Shown piece by piece: positions 48,468 through 60,254 of a DNA stretch of 64,000 bases. The stretch spans positions 95,542,143 to 95,606,142 of the forward strand of contig NC_062220.1 of assembly GCF_902686445.1 (NCBI RefSeq), read 5' to 3'. Position 1 is the first letter of the stretch; the number at the start of each line of letters is the position of its first letter. The stretch is from Sciurus carolinensis. Lineage: Eukaryota; Chordata; Mammalia; Rodentia; Sciuridae. A model generated the notes under the pieces. That model worked only from the letters and a program-made list of their open reading frames with translations. It made no database searches and was not told the origin of the DNA. Both the position numbers and the translations under genes were made by a program.

Positions 48468-49999
48468 GAGAATGTGAAAAAGAAAAATGCCCAGCACTGA
48501 AATGACATCTTTGGTGTCAAACTACACAACTGCCAGCCTCTGGTGGCGCTGGAACTCACCACTGTCCTGTGTTCCATGTGCGTGGACCCCTGCTTACATG
48601 TCTTTACTATTAAAACTGTAATTGGCTATTCTTGTAAACTCAGAAGTATTTACACAGTTCACTACAAATAATGGGGACCCTAGACACCTAGGCATCTGTG
48701 GCAGAGTCACTTACTACTACTAACAGTTGTCATTCCTGTTGGCACATTGCCCATGACATAGCAGTGACTGGTACTTAGATGAATCCATAAATGGCGTAAC
48801 ATTTTTCTATTTTAATTTAATACATTAGTAAATGTTGCTGAGGCTGAAGCCCCCAGGGCTCACCGTCCCACCCAGTCGTGGTGGGCGGATAGCACCACAG
48901 CTGGCAGCCACCTGCAGTAATCCACAGTGGAGAGGGAAGGTATTTATAACCACAGCTCATACTCCTCCTGCTCACTAGAAATGAGGACGAAAGGGCTGAC
49001 ATGCTAGGCTTCCCCTGGAGCTTCTGTCACAGACAGAACGCTTTTTATCCTTTTCCTCTGTCAAGTTCCTCGGATCCCTGAACTCATTCTTACTGAACTT
49101 CCTCCTGCCTGGTCCAAGCTCCAACTCCAACTTAGAGCAACCACTTTGGATTCTGGAAACACCCAGAATTTGAGTTTCCCTGTCCCACTCCAAGTTGATG
49201 TACTCTAAAACTTTCAAGAGCAGACTTCTAGTCACCACAAAAAAAAAAAGGTACCTGTCTAAAATTGACCTTTTCCAGACCATCCAAGCAATTAGCATTT
49301 TTGGATTTGATGTTTTCTCACCCCACAACCCCACCCCATTCAGTTCTAGAGATTTTTTTTCTACTTGTCTGTAAGGCAAGATCCCCATTCAAACTCTAAA
49401 GATCATCCCTATGTGAGCCATATCCCTGCTATTGTAAAACGTACTGTTTTTGAATAAAAAGAAAAGTATCTTTCACTAGTGCCAATGTGGGGGTTAAACA
49501 AGTCTCCAACAGGTGCAGTCATCTGTGGATTCTTCATATCACTAGGTACTGAAGAGAGATGTAAACAACCCATAATCGAACCTCAATCCTAGATAGCATT
49601 TATTTTTTCTAATAAATGCCCATCCCAACCCTACACATGATCAATTCTGCATATTAATATGCAAATAACTGATTCAGTCATTTCTCATGCCAATAGCACC
49701 CATCCCTGTGACTAGGGCAGCTCCCTGTTCATTGTCCCTCAGCATTTGGTGGACAGGAGAGGTGACTGCCCATACATGTAAGAGCTGGGCCCTCCTGGCT
49801 CCTTATTCTTCCAGAGAATCAAAGCCTTCACTGAGGAGGTGAGTTCTCCCACCAGAAAAGGAGTCCATCTCTGTGGTGCTCCTGCACAGCCCAGTTCACC
49901 AGTGTATCCTCTTAGAGACCCTGGGAAATAGAACTGCTGCAGCCTCTAGCCTCCTACCCCTCAACAGGAACTATATCTAATGGAGTTCTGTCTGTATCA

Positions 50000-50105
50000 T
50001 AGTGTCCATCCTTTTTTGGAAAGCAAGGTTCACATCTTTTAAAAACTTTCCTACTCCCCATTTTTTCACATACAGTAGACACTCAATAAATACTTATCGC
50101 ATTTA
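50000..50105 (+). mobile_element. L2/MIR-type 3' tail
   Basis: ACATACAGTAGACACTCAAT and AAATACTTATCGCATTTAAT resemble the L2/MIR terminal motif. Confidence 0.5.
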
Positions 50106-50468
50106 ATTTTAAATAATTAATGACATGTATTTGACCATTCAAATGTTAATTAAAAAAATAACTCCAGAGTGGTATGCTGCCCTTTTTCAATACTTTGCAA
50201 CATTAGTGGATGGAGTTAGGGAAAGGAAGTTTCCTGAAAGGCAAGAGATGTAAGAGATTAATATTCTGTAAATTTATAATTTTAATGTTGTTAAGGACCA
50301 CAGATGTAATGATCTAATATTTTTTTCCTCCAAAATATGAAACTTCAGGCATTTATGGATTTTTGCTAAGCCTCAGATACTGGCTAGTTGGTGAGAAGAG
50401 GACATAGAGCTACTGAAATTACAAATTCACTAGCTATTTTCATGGATGTGTGACAGTATGTGTGTGTG

Positions 50469-50469
<1 letters not shown>

Positions 50470-50508
<39 letters not shown>

Positions 50509-50514
50509 TGTGTG

Positions 50515-50548
<34 letters not shown>
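50470..50548. repeat. Compound (GA)n(GT)n microsatellite
   Basis: About 18 GA units are followed directly by about 20 GT units with small interruptions. It abuts the tail end of the minus-strand SINE at 50549, so it probably arose in that SINE's A-rich tail. It begins about 330 bases from the donor of the residue 82-138 exon. Confidence 0.95.
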
Positions 50549-50552
<4 letters not shown>

Positions 50553-50740
50553 GGGGATTTAGTCCAGGAGCACTTTACCACTGAGCTACATCTTCAACTT
50601 TTGTTTGTTTGTTTGTTTATTTTTCTTCTTTTTGAGACTGGGTCTCACTAAGTTTTGAGGCCAACCTCAATCTTGCACTCCTCCTGCCTTCTCTTCCTAA
50701 GTCTCTGGAAATTATAGGCACACATCATAGTGCCTAACTC
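50549..50740 (-). mobile_element. B1-dID dimeric SINE
   Basis: In antisense: ID half TACTGGGGATTTAGTCCAGG to CCACTGAGCTACATC, a (TTTG)n spacer, then B1 half GAGACTGGGTCTCACTAAG to ATTATAGGCACACATCA. It is one of the copies closest to an ELMO1 exon, about 140 bases from 50879. Confidence 0.88.
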
Positions 50741-50878
50741 CTAGCTACTATCTTAAAAGCCCTTTCCCCTGACTCTAGAAAGTTCTGATCTTTAAAAGTA
50801 GAAACTGCAAACACAGGAATTTAACAAACATCCAAAATGCTAGAACAATAGGACAGAGTCTGGATAAAGGATGCTTAC

Positions 50879-51048
50879 TCAGTGCCGCTTTCAACCATCT
50901 GGGTGAGGAGAGAGATGCCATCCAGGTTTATAAACTCCTGGGCAAACGTGACATCCCGGGAGAGGCTGGCCAGGTCCTTCAGGGCCTCCAGTTTGGCGTC
51001 CATACTTGACGACTGGATTCGTTCATGGAGTTGCTGGGCATTTTGAGC
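50879..51048 (-). CDS. ELMO1: ELMO1 coding exon, residues 82-138 (start of armadillo region)
   Basis: This 170-base exon begins at codon A82 (AQNAQQLHERIQSS...) and ends with the first two bases of E138 (...QMVESGT|GA), so it runs from phase 0 to phase 2. It holds the linker after the Ras-binding domain and the first helices of the armadillo-type ELMO_ARM region, including the stretch LEALKDLASLSRDVTFAQEF. The donor is gtaagc; its TAA gives an immediate stop if the intron is retained. The acceptor is ccgtgag|gct: the base at -3 is G, which is disfavoured at mammalian acceptors, although the tract upstream is pyrimidine-rich. The minus-strand frame stays open for 61 more codons upstream into the intron, but that extension resembles no ELMO1 sequence and is treated as intronic. 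Confidence 0.97.
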
Positions 51049-51773
51049 CTCACGGAGAGCAAGGGCAAAAACAGAGGGAAGAGTGTTCAAAAAGGAAACC
51101 ACAACCGCACAACAAATAACATATCCATGAGAAATAGACACAGGGGTCAAAAGCACAAGACCATATGCATACTGGAGAGTGGGCATCTCAAGAGCAGGTT
51201 TCCAACTACAGAGACTCCACCTAAGATGCACTGTCCATTCACTTCACAGTGGGACCCAGTGCTTGCCATTTTGATTTCAGGGAAAAGCAGGGCAAGAGCA
51301 CCAGGATATTAAAGCAGCAGAAAGCGAACAACAGTGTGGCAGAGAGGAGGGAAAGTTATGGTAGAATGTTTACTTTGTAAGTAAAATTATTATCTGGAAG
51401 TGACAATTGGCAATCAGAAAAATGCATACAGCATGCTGGGCCCACTCTGTCAGGGCTCCGAATAACAACCAACCACACATACATTCTGAAGTGTTGTCCG
51501 GACACCCAAATCACCTTTCCAGGCTACTGAAAATCTTGCAGCAGGATATGCTGCTTGCAAATCCAATTTTCAACAACATGTGTTTCACAGCATCGGCTAC
51601 ATACTGTGCAAACTTAACAAAATAATCAGAGAAGCCAAATGAACAGCTACGCCTAGGACTGGAGTCCTCCTTCATAAAGCATCTGTGTTTGGCTTCTGCA
51701 TGCAGGAGAGACAGGCAGAGGTGAACTCTGGATGATGTGTAGTTTATGTGTCTCAGTCATCCACATTAAGACA

Positions 51774-52064
51774 AGGTTTCTATACCTACTTTTCAGTTGG
51801 GACAGGAAATAAGAAAAACATTTTTTTCTTAATAGAAATAACTGAACATCAATTGTGGTTAATTCAAAATTGCAGTGGTTTAAGTACTCTGCCATCTTCA
51901 CATTCTCCTTCTCAGGCAAGGTTTACTATACCTACTTTTCATGGGGCAGGAAATAAGAAAAATAATTTTTTTCTTATTAAAAATAACTGAACATCTGTTG
52001 TAGTTATTTAACTCACAATTGCAGTGGTTTAAGTACTCTGCCATCTCATATTCTCCTTCTCAGG
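51774..52064. repeat. Tandem duplication, two units of about 144-147 bp
   Basis: Copy 1 (51774-51917) and copy 2 (51918-52064) share AAGGTTT, TATACCTACTTTTCA, GGAAATAAGAAAAA, ATAACTGAACATC, TTGCAGTGGTTTAAGTACTC and CCTTCTCAGG in the same order and at nearly constant spacing. They differ by scattered substitutions and short indels, so the duplication is old enough to have diverged. It is local, not dispersed, within this window. Confidence 0.92.
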
Positions 52065-52123
52065 TACTCCCTTCCTCCTCCTTTGCAATTCTATTATACT
52101 TTGGAGAAAAGGGAAGATGAGGT

Positions 52124-52473
52124 CTGCTGTGATTTGGATGCAGTTTGACCCCCAAGGGTCCGTGTGCTGGAAGCTTGATTCCCTATGTGGACATGTTAAG
52201 AAGTGGTAGGAACTTTAAGAGGTGAAACTTAGTGAAAGGTCATTATTTACTGGCCCCTCCCTACTCATGCCCTGGCTTTCTGTCCCACCATGTGATCTCT
52301 CCCTCTCACAGGCTCTATCCTCCACGGCTTCTACCGTGAGGTCCTCACCAGAGCTGAGATGATTGCCAATACCATGCCCTTGAAGCTCCAGAATTGTGAG
52401 TTAAACAAACCCCTTTTCTTTGTAAGTTATCTAGTCTCAGGTATTTCCTCAGTCACAGAAAACAGCCTAATAT
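52124..52473 (+). mobile_element. MaLR-type solo LTR
   Basis: TGCTGTGATTTGGATGCAG at the start, GTGTGCTGGAAGCTTGATTCC, AAGAGGTGAAACTTAGTG, CCACCATGTGATCTCTCC, GAATTGTGAGTTAAACAAACC and a closing CACAGAAAACAGCCTAATATGG match the MaLR LTR plan and parallel 30929-31279. Confidence 0.82.
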
Positions 52474-53244
52474 GGAGCATTTGACCCCAGTGATGAGCTA
52501 TCTCTCCTGAACAGAAAGTGGATGCAAATAACTGAAGGACACCCTGTGGATTAGGAGAGGATTAGATTGCAGAGAAGAGGTAGGGAATCCATACAGATAA
52601 TGAGAGTAGAAGGACTTATCTCAACAGGCCCCCCAGAAACAGCCTCTCCCTCCCAGCCCATTTCCCTTCACTGTCACCTGTAAGCAGCCCCCATGGAGAG
52701 CAGGAGATTTACCCATAATAGCAATGACAGTATCCATGTCAAGGTTGACCCGATGCCCCATCTCTTGTTCAGAGATCTACTGGAGTCTCCCATTTCGTTA
52801 TAACTGAAGACCAGTATCGGGTGCAGTACTTTGCACCAGAAATTAGAAAAGGAGAAAGAAGGAGGTCCTTACAGAGTTACTAATTCCCAAATAACTGAAA
52901 AGTCCCTCAAATTCTAAATGCCCAAATTTCTTAAAGGGGCAGTAGAGAGCTGAATGAGAACTTTATCTTTTAAAATTGTTTAAAGGTATACCATTAGCCA
53001 AAATTTTCAAATGGATATACAGCATTCCAATGGCTATTTCAAATGGATATAATAACATTGACCTATAATAGTTGATCCAAGTTTATCACCTTGAATTCCT
53101 TGGGAAATAGACTTTTTTCCAAGTAGGAAATCTGCATTTCATATATAGATTATGATAATAAGTACTCAAAAATGCTTTGTTATTATTAACGATAACTAAC
53201 AGGGTTTGGTGATGTTAATGCTATCAATAAAAATAGCTAGCAGT

Positions 53245-53425
53245 GACCTAGCACTTTTGATGAGCCACTATTCCAAATACTATTATTAAGGAATTCATTT
53301 CACATGCATAACCGTCCTACCACCTAGGTACTTTCATTATCTTCACTTAACAAAGAAAACTGAAGCCATAGACAAGTAACTTTCCCAAGGTCACACAGCT
53401 CATCAGTACTGAAACTAAGATAAAA
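53245..53425 (-). mobile_element. MIR element
   Basis: Read on the minus strand, GAGCTGTGTGACCTTGGGAAA and the downstream AGTTTTC block are MIR core features; AAGTGCTAGGTCACTG lies at the other end. Confidence 0.7.
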
Positions 53426-53467
53426 TCAAGGCTGTTGGCCCCTGAAGAACCACACTCTGAACAGTGA

Positions 53468-53650
53468 ATTTCAATTGTTGCATGCACAAGAGTTATCTGG
53501 ACAGCTTCTTAAAACACAGATCCCTAGGCCACCTCTGGAGTTTCTTGTTTCTATAGCTTGAGGTGGAGGACCCCAAATTACACACTGAACAAGCTCCCAG
53601 GTGTTGCAGATGCTGCTGGTCCCTAATCATAGGCTGAGACCTACTGCTCT
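53468..53650 (+). mobile_element. MER5-like hAT-Charlie element
   Basis: GCACAAGAGTTATCTGGACAG, AGATCCCTAGGCCACC, and ACAAGCTCCCAGGTGTTGC with GATGCTGCTGGTCC match the MER5A/B non-autonomous hAT transposon. It is a non-coding fossil. Confidence 0.78.
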
Positions 53651-55059
53651 AAATCACTAAGGACATTGCATCTTGCAGAGATGATAGAATGTGTAACTGA
53701 TTGCGTCTTCCAATTACTACCTCGTTTTCCCCAGCTGGGGCACAATACAGTTTCTGGGTTTAAAAACTGTACCAAAAAAAAAAAAAAAGAAAAAAGAAAA
53801 AAAGAAAAGAAAATCTACTTGCTCTTGTAAAGGCCATGCACTTTTCAGGAAGAACTTTTGCTAAGAAAATAATGGGAAAATCAATAAGGTAGAAGCGAGG
53901 CAGGATGAATTTATAAATTATACCATGCTTTCTACTTCATTTAACTGTCTTTGATAAGTTACCTACTTAAAGTAAATAAGTAAAATTTAAAATAAGTGAA
54001 GAGATACAACAGAAACTTAAAAAGGACAAGTGTCCCAAACAGAGGAATCAAGACTGAACAGTCTCAAATCCCGAGACTGCTAAGGGGTTGCTGGCTATGG
54101 AAATAAAATACTTAACCAAGGCAGTCAAACATCAGAGTAGCAAAGCAATACCCTGCCTTGCTGAGGTCTCAGTCAGGAAGTCACACTAAGACCAGTATTA
54201 AAGCTCCTCCAGATGGTGTCCAACTGCAGCGTTCAAAGGTCATAATACGCAATAGCCGGAAACATTCCTATGGAACCATTCTCCCCTCCTGGCCCCAGTG
54301 TCTGAGAATGTGTCCTGTTCTCGGTGCTGTTTTAAGTGTTCCCTTCCCTTGCTCCTTCCCTTGGTACCATCATTTTGGGAAGCAACTCTTCTTAAAGGTG
54401 TAGGGCTCCCCTGGGGTTTGCTTTGGAATATGCGTTCCTCTTTGTTTCAGGACAGGGTGAGCCACTGGAGGGACACATCATAAACGAGGATTAGGTACTG
54501 GGTCACCTTGAAAGGCTCCCTGAATTAGGAACAACTTCCAATTCTGTCACTGGCTGCTCTGGAGACGTAGTGAACTTCTCTCCACTTCGCTTGGCCTCAT
54601 TTTCCCCATCAGTAGGTACATAGAGGAACAGTGATGGGATCACGGTTAAGGTTCCCTGCAGCCCACAGAGTGACAAATTATTTCCCAGCTAGGCAGGAAC
54701 CCTTATCATGTAGTCTGCCAGGAGAAAGTACTCCAGGTGAGTCTCCAACATGAATTCCAAGCAAAATATTATGTCAAACTGTTGGGACATTGTTAATGCA
54801 ATATATTTCCAGTTGGAACCAGAACTGATATGCATTCTTTTTGTCTCTCTGGTCTATAAACAATCTGGATAGGAAATTTTTATCATACAAAATAAAAGGG
54901 AATGAAAGTTTTTATTATTAAAATATTTGCATTTGCAAGGAAAATTTTTATTTTGGACATCATTTACTATAGGCCACTTTGTATTCAATTTTACTTGGTC
55001 TCTACTCAGACAAAACCTTTATAATTATCGATTTGAAAGCATTGCCAAACCTCAAAATC

Positions 55060-55560
55060 CTCAACTACTAATTTATTGACTACTTCTGGAAAGCTTACTC
55101 TGAGCCAGGCACCATTCTGTACATTTGGGATACCCCAACAGAAAAGACAACCAAATTTCTCGCCTTCCTGGGGCTTACCCACCTTAGGGTGGGAGGTGGA
55201 TAATTTTTTAAATTAGGAATAAGAAATTAATGCAATATTGCTAAGTTTCATTGCAAAATCTAAAACAAAGGGAAGTGATAGTGCCTGGTAGTTTCTTTAG
55301 GTGGGGTGGTTTTCAGGGACATGTTATCTAAGGAAGTAGCATTCATGCAGTGATCTCATGGACAAAGAGCCAAGCACACTAGGGAGGGGAAGTATCCTGG
55401 GCAGTAGGAATGATCAGCACAGATCTCTTCAGGTAAAACAAGACTGGCACGGCTGGAGGACAGAGGACCAGTGTGTGTGGAGTTGGTGGGCAAGGGGCAG
55501 AGTAGAGGAAGAAGAGGAAGGAGAAGTGACAAGGAAAGGTGTTCTAGGGTGTTCTGAAGC
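55060..55560 (+). mobile_element. L2 fragment
   Basis: GAGCCAGGCACCATTCTGTAC, GGGATACCCCAACAG and the later CATCCTGGGCAGTAGGAATGA-like order match the 3' part of the ancient LINE L2. Diverged and gapped. Confidence 0.6.
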
Positions 55561-55889
55561 GTGCAAAGATAAGGGAATTCTTTCTGGGTAGAGATGTGTT
55601 TCCCTGCATGCAAGGATGCATTTAAATGTCTGCAACAGATATCTAGAACACTGAGTGGGATCACCTAAAACAGTATTTATATCCAACACTAGAAGCCCCT
55701 GTTCAATAGAACAATGATGAAGCACTCAAGACACAGGATGAAATAAATGGAATTAAAATTCAAACTTTCAGAGAATGTAAGATACCATGGGTACAGCCTC
55801 ATGACAGAATAATGGGAAAAGGGCCAGGATGCAAATATATTTTAGTATTTGTGAAGGCAAGGGTGTATGTATGCAAGCCTGTATGGATC

Positions 55890-56035
55890 AATTAGAATCT
55901 AGACTCCAGGACAGGAAACTTGTTAGATTTGCTCAACACTATATCCCCAGCATCTAAAACAGTGCCTGGCACTTACTAGGGATTTAAAGAAAAGTTGTGA
56001 AATGAATGAATAAGTAAATGAATACATATTCATGT
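55890..56035 (+). mobile_element. L2/MIR-type 3' tail
   Basis: ACTATATCCCCAGCATCTA, ACAGTGCCTGGCACTTACTAG and a (GAAT)n end are the familiar L2/MIR terminal motif. Confidence 0.65.
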
Positions 56036-56235
56036 ATGCCCACATATACTCATGTATTTGCATACAAATAGACAAAGAAGGCAAATCAAGATGACTTATG
56101 CTTATTGATGAATCATAAAATTTTCTTTGTAGCAAGCTTAATTTTTTTCCATAATCTTAAATTTTTTTTTCCATAAAGATTCTGTGCTATTTTTATATTT
56201 GAGAGGAACTAAACATTACTAAAACATCAGGTGGC

Positions 56236-56429
56236 AGCCAGTTACAGTGGTGCACTCCTGTAATCCCAGCTACTTGGGGGAGGAGGCAAGATCACAAGTT
56301 TGAGGCCATTTTCAAACTTAGCAAGACCCCATCTCAAAGTAAAAAACAAAAAGGGTTAGGGATGTAGCTCAGTGAAAAAGGGCCCCTGGGTTCAGTCCCC
56401 AGTACCAGAAAAAAAAAATAATAATAAAA
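56236..56429 (+). mobile_element. B1-dID dimeric SINE
   Basis: B1 half GTGGTGCACTCCTGTAATCC to AAGACCCCATCTCAAAG; ID half GGGTTAGGGATGTAGCTCAG to GGGTTCAGTCCCCAGTACC; tail A-run and (AAT)n. Confidence 0.9.
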
Positions 56430-59412
56430 TGACCTTATTTCTGATTTTTTTTCAACTGATCATCACAGAAAGAAAAGCATCTTAAAGCGGTGTGAGTGAC
56501 CGTATCCCATAGTAAGTTTTCTGGTATTGTTCTAAGGACAGAAAACAAGTATCACTTAGGGTCACTCAAACAGTGGGAGGAGGCTGCCTCCTCTTCAGGA
56601 AGGGGAACTGTTCTGGGCCATGGTCCAGGGAGAAGCACCCCACAGGGGACCAGTAGTGGCCACAGGAAGGGGTACTGATGTGAGGGTTCTGAATACTTAA
56701 CCACCTCTGTTCTTCAAGGGACTAGTAAAAATCACCCCCAGGAACTTATAGCATGAGCCTGGGTCCATCATAACCTTTAAAAAGTGACTTTAAAATCCCT
56801 AAGTTCAAGTTTCTTGGATATTTTCAAATATGCACCTGATATTGACCAGCAATCCTATTGCACTTTCCTAGAATGTTTGTAAAAGATTCCTTCAAACCTT
56901 TCCTTCTCTCCATTAGCCTCCCCCAGCTCCTGGCCCTGCCCCCACCTTGCCCTGCCAGCTTACATTTCATTGAGGAAATCAGAGCAAGCAGCCAGGAGCT
57001 CCCACTTCTAAAAGCACCCGCCCCTGGTGCTTCCCTCACCCTCTGCCTCTTCCAGATACTAAGCACCAAGCAGCCCATTTCCTGCCAGAGATCAGCCCGT
57101 CCCCTGGGCTGCGAAATCCTCCTCCTCTTGCTCTCCCAAGCATTCTACTTCAAAAATTATCCCTCTTGCTTCTGTATCATTGGGTTCTCTCTCTGCAGTT
57201 GATCACTTCCAGCTGCAAAACTCTCCAATAGCTCTTGTCTTACAAAACAAACTAAAACGTACACACATCCATCCATTCAGTTCCCCTCCGGCTGCCCCTC
57301 ATTTCAGTGCTCAGAAAATGCTGTGCAGTAAGGAGGGGCTCCGAAGTCCTGCCTCCACTCCTCTCCACCTCCTCCCTCTCCAATGAGGCCTCCACACCCA
57401 GCCCTACAGGCAGCATCTCCAGGATACTATCAATACCCAAGATGGCAGGTCTGTGGGTCTCTTCCCTCATCTAGTCTTCCTCGTCAGCTCTGCATTTTCC
57501 ACACACCTAAGTACATCCTCCTCCCTGAAACACAGTGTCTTCACTTCCTGCTGTGGCCAACTTCCTCTAAACTTGACAGTATCCCCAGGGCTCTATGCTG
57601 AGCCCACTCCCCCACCTTCCCTGTGGTGTCTCCTCTAGCCCACAGCTTCAAAGAACATTGGCATGCTTGTGACTGGCACACCTGACTCTCTCCAGGCTGC
57701 TCAACGTGGCACATACGGGAACTGCCTAGCTGACATGTCCTCACAGACACAGAACGAGCATCTCAAATTCTTTATCTTTGCACTCTCAAACCTTCTATTC
57801 TAGGAAACAGCATACTGTTCAGCAAAATGTCAGGAGCATCCTGCCATCTTTCCTCAAGGCCATATCATGATGCCCTGGTGCTTCACTCTCTCAAACACCC
57901 CTTCCAACCCTCCACATCCCAACAAGGCAGGAGGCCCAGGCCATCTGTCTGGACCACTGTCAGAAATTCCCAACATGTCCTTTTGCTGCCCCTACAATCT
58001 GTTCTTGGGCAGCAGCCTTCACTGGCTTCTTCTTCCTGAGTTAGGCTTACTAGAGCAATGGCAAGAAATAGAATGTAAGCCATTTTATAGCCTTTTATAG
58101 TTTCTCAAGCCAGTAGAGAAAAAAATTGAAAAGTAATAAACTGCTAATGGTCTTATTGTTAAAAATCTCTGAGAACCTGAATCCACAGGGTGACTGAGAT
58201 AATAACATTGTTCTTATCAACAGAGGAACTAGCCCCCAAAATTCCTATGACAGGCACTCTGACCTAGATAATTCTCTTACTGGTTCCCCAAACAGGAGGG
58301 AGCAGACAGGGAGGATTAGGCTTGGAGCTGAGAAAGCAACAGAAAGTTACTTAATGAGCAGCTGGTTCTATGTCCACAGGGGCCGAGGCGAGGAATAATG
58401 GGCAAGAAGAATTCAGTTCGTTTACTTCTGAGGCACTTCAGAAAAATCTTAGTTTGGAATACCGAAATAGGCTGTGCCAATTTATACCCTAACTCCACAG
58501 CCGCTTTTCCTCACGCCTTGACTACTTTAGAATGTAGATTTTCATCTCTTTTAAGACAGGAGTTGAGTTTTTTTCTTTTACATGTATATTTACCACCTGT
58601 CTTTGGGGGCAATTTCCTTATCCATTCATAAAGGATCCAACAAATTAAGGAATTAGTCCTCTATCATGCATAATGCCCTTTTTTTTTTTTTTAACTTTGT
58701 GTCAGGAATTCATTCCAATCATAAAGGTTCTGGAGGGTTTTTTTTTATTTTTTGGTAGTCAAATTTATTGATTTTTTTTATGACTTCTGGGCTTCAGGTC
58801 CTACTTGGAGAGGTTCTCCCCACTCCAAGCCCACAAATAGATTCATCGTAAGGACTTTTAAAAAAATTTCGGAAAGTGAAAGCAATATTCTGGTAATAGG
58901 AACAGTAGTCAAAACCTATTTTAAAATAGGCCTCACATAGCACATGGCCTCAGATTTGACTTCCGTAGTTATGATCACGGCAGGGAGACACGGACCCGGC
59001 TCAACTGCCCAGTTCGAAGCTCCCCAGCCCTGAACTGCTTGAAGCCTATACATTCTACAGATGTGTTTCTGGCTATATGTTTATGATACCGTGGAGATAG
59101 ATAAAGAGAGGATGCCAGAAAGATACATGCTGAAGAGGGTCATTCAAGGGGTTGGCCAGGGCAGCAGAGGATGGTCAGCCAGATGGTCAGCCAAGTGCAA
59201 GGCCTTTCACAGGAAAAATAGTACAAGTCATTTGTTTAGATCTTTTTGTATTAACACTCTACTTCCTTAAGAAAAAAACTACTCTGTGATAGAGTGACCA
59301 AAAAAACAACAAAACGAAAACTAATTCATCAATCAAAACAAAGACCACTTTTTGCCAAAGTGGAGATAAAACTCAGCACAGTTGCACTTTGCCTAAGAAT
59401 GGAGCTTGTACA

Positions 59413-59413
<1 letters not shown>

Positions 59414-59454
<41 letters not shown>

Positions 59455-59480
59455 TGTGTCTGTGTGTGTGCGTGCATGTG
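59414..59480. repeat. (TG)n microsatellite
   Basis: About 20 uninterrupted TG units followed by an imperfect TG tract with C and A interruptions. Confidence 0.95.
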
Positions 59481-60254
59481 TATGCTCTTATCTAAGTGCA
59501 GGAACAGTTCAACTGGGGTAGATATAGGAATTTTAAAAACTAGTATAATACACATCTGCTGGGTTCTTTATGACACTCTAATACTTCCTAACAAATTTGA
59601 AGACAGTTTTTTAAAATATATTTTTAGTGTATATGTAAAAACTGAAAAAGCATTTGTGACCTGTACTTTGCACATAATTATACACAAAATAATAAAAAAA
59701 AATCTACTAGTAACACATTAAGTTTACAGAATCCAAGCACCTTGCTATAGAGTAATTCCCAGTTCTAGACTCTATGACTACAGCAAAATCACAAGGCAAC
59801 TGGTCTAAGTGCAGAATTCTGGTCCCCATTCTTAGACATCCTAACTCAGCCTTCCTGTCAAGGACCAGATATGAGCATTTTTAAGTTTCACCACTGATCC
59901 AAGTTTGGGGCTATTGCCCTAGGAAATGTAAACCAGTCTTGTATAGATAGATTCCCATTGTTAGGTAGTACTTAATAATCAGCAGTGAAACACAAAACCA
60001 ATAATGAAGCAGGGTCATGAGTTTCTCTGAATTGCCTTTAATGAATAATTTAATAACTTGTAGAAAAACAACAGGTGTACTAACCCAGAGGATAAACAGG
60101 TGGAAACAAAGGGAGTCAATGAAGAAATACATCAAGAAGGAAAGATCAATGGGGCTAACTCTATTGGGATCACTGTACACTTAGGATTTATGGTCATAGG
60201 TTTCTCAATGTATTTCAGAAGGAAACTTAGTAGCACTGAATAAAGACAAGGTTT

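Larger units (their letters stand above)
41351..50878 (-). other. ELMO1: ELMO1 intron between residues 138 and 139
   Basis: This 9.5-kb intron contains a plus-strand B1-dID (41439-41624) close to the 36-bp exon, an L2/MIR tail (42395-42480), an old L1 3' region interrupted by an LTR-like insert (about 43440-44415), possible old L1 debris (46250-46650), an MLT1-like LTR (48138-48467), another L2/MIR tail (50000-50105), and a minus-strand B1-dID fused to a GT/GA microsatellite (50470-50740). 44420-46240, 46660-48130 and 48470-50000 have no supported gene. Confidence 0.8.

Noticed and set aside
48975..49388. 137-codon minus-strand open frame
   Set aside because: Not related to ELMO1, no domain recognised, lies mid-intron without convincing splice support.
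56850..58100. Cluster of overlapping open frames in a GC-richer stretch
   Set aside because: Frames on both strands overlap, with proline/serine/leucine-rich composition expected from C/T-rich DNA; no domains. It may contain an old repeat but not a gene I can support.
59389..59721. 110-codon open frame through the TG microsatellite
   Set aside because: Its Cys-Val repeats are the translation of (TG)n.
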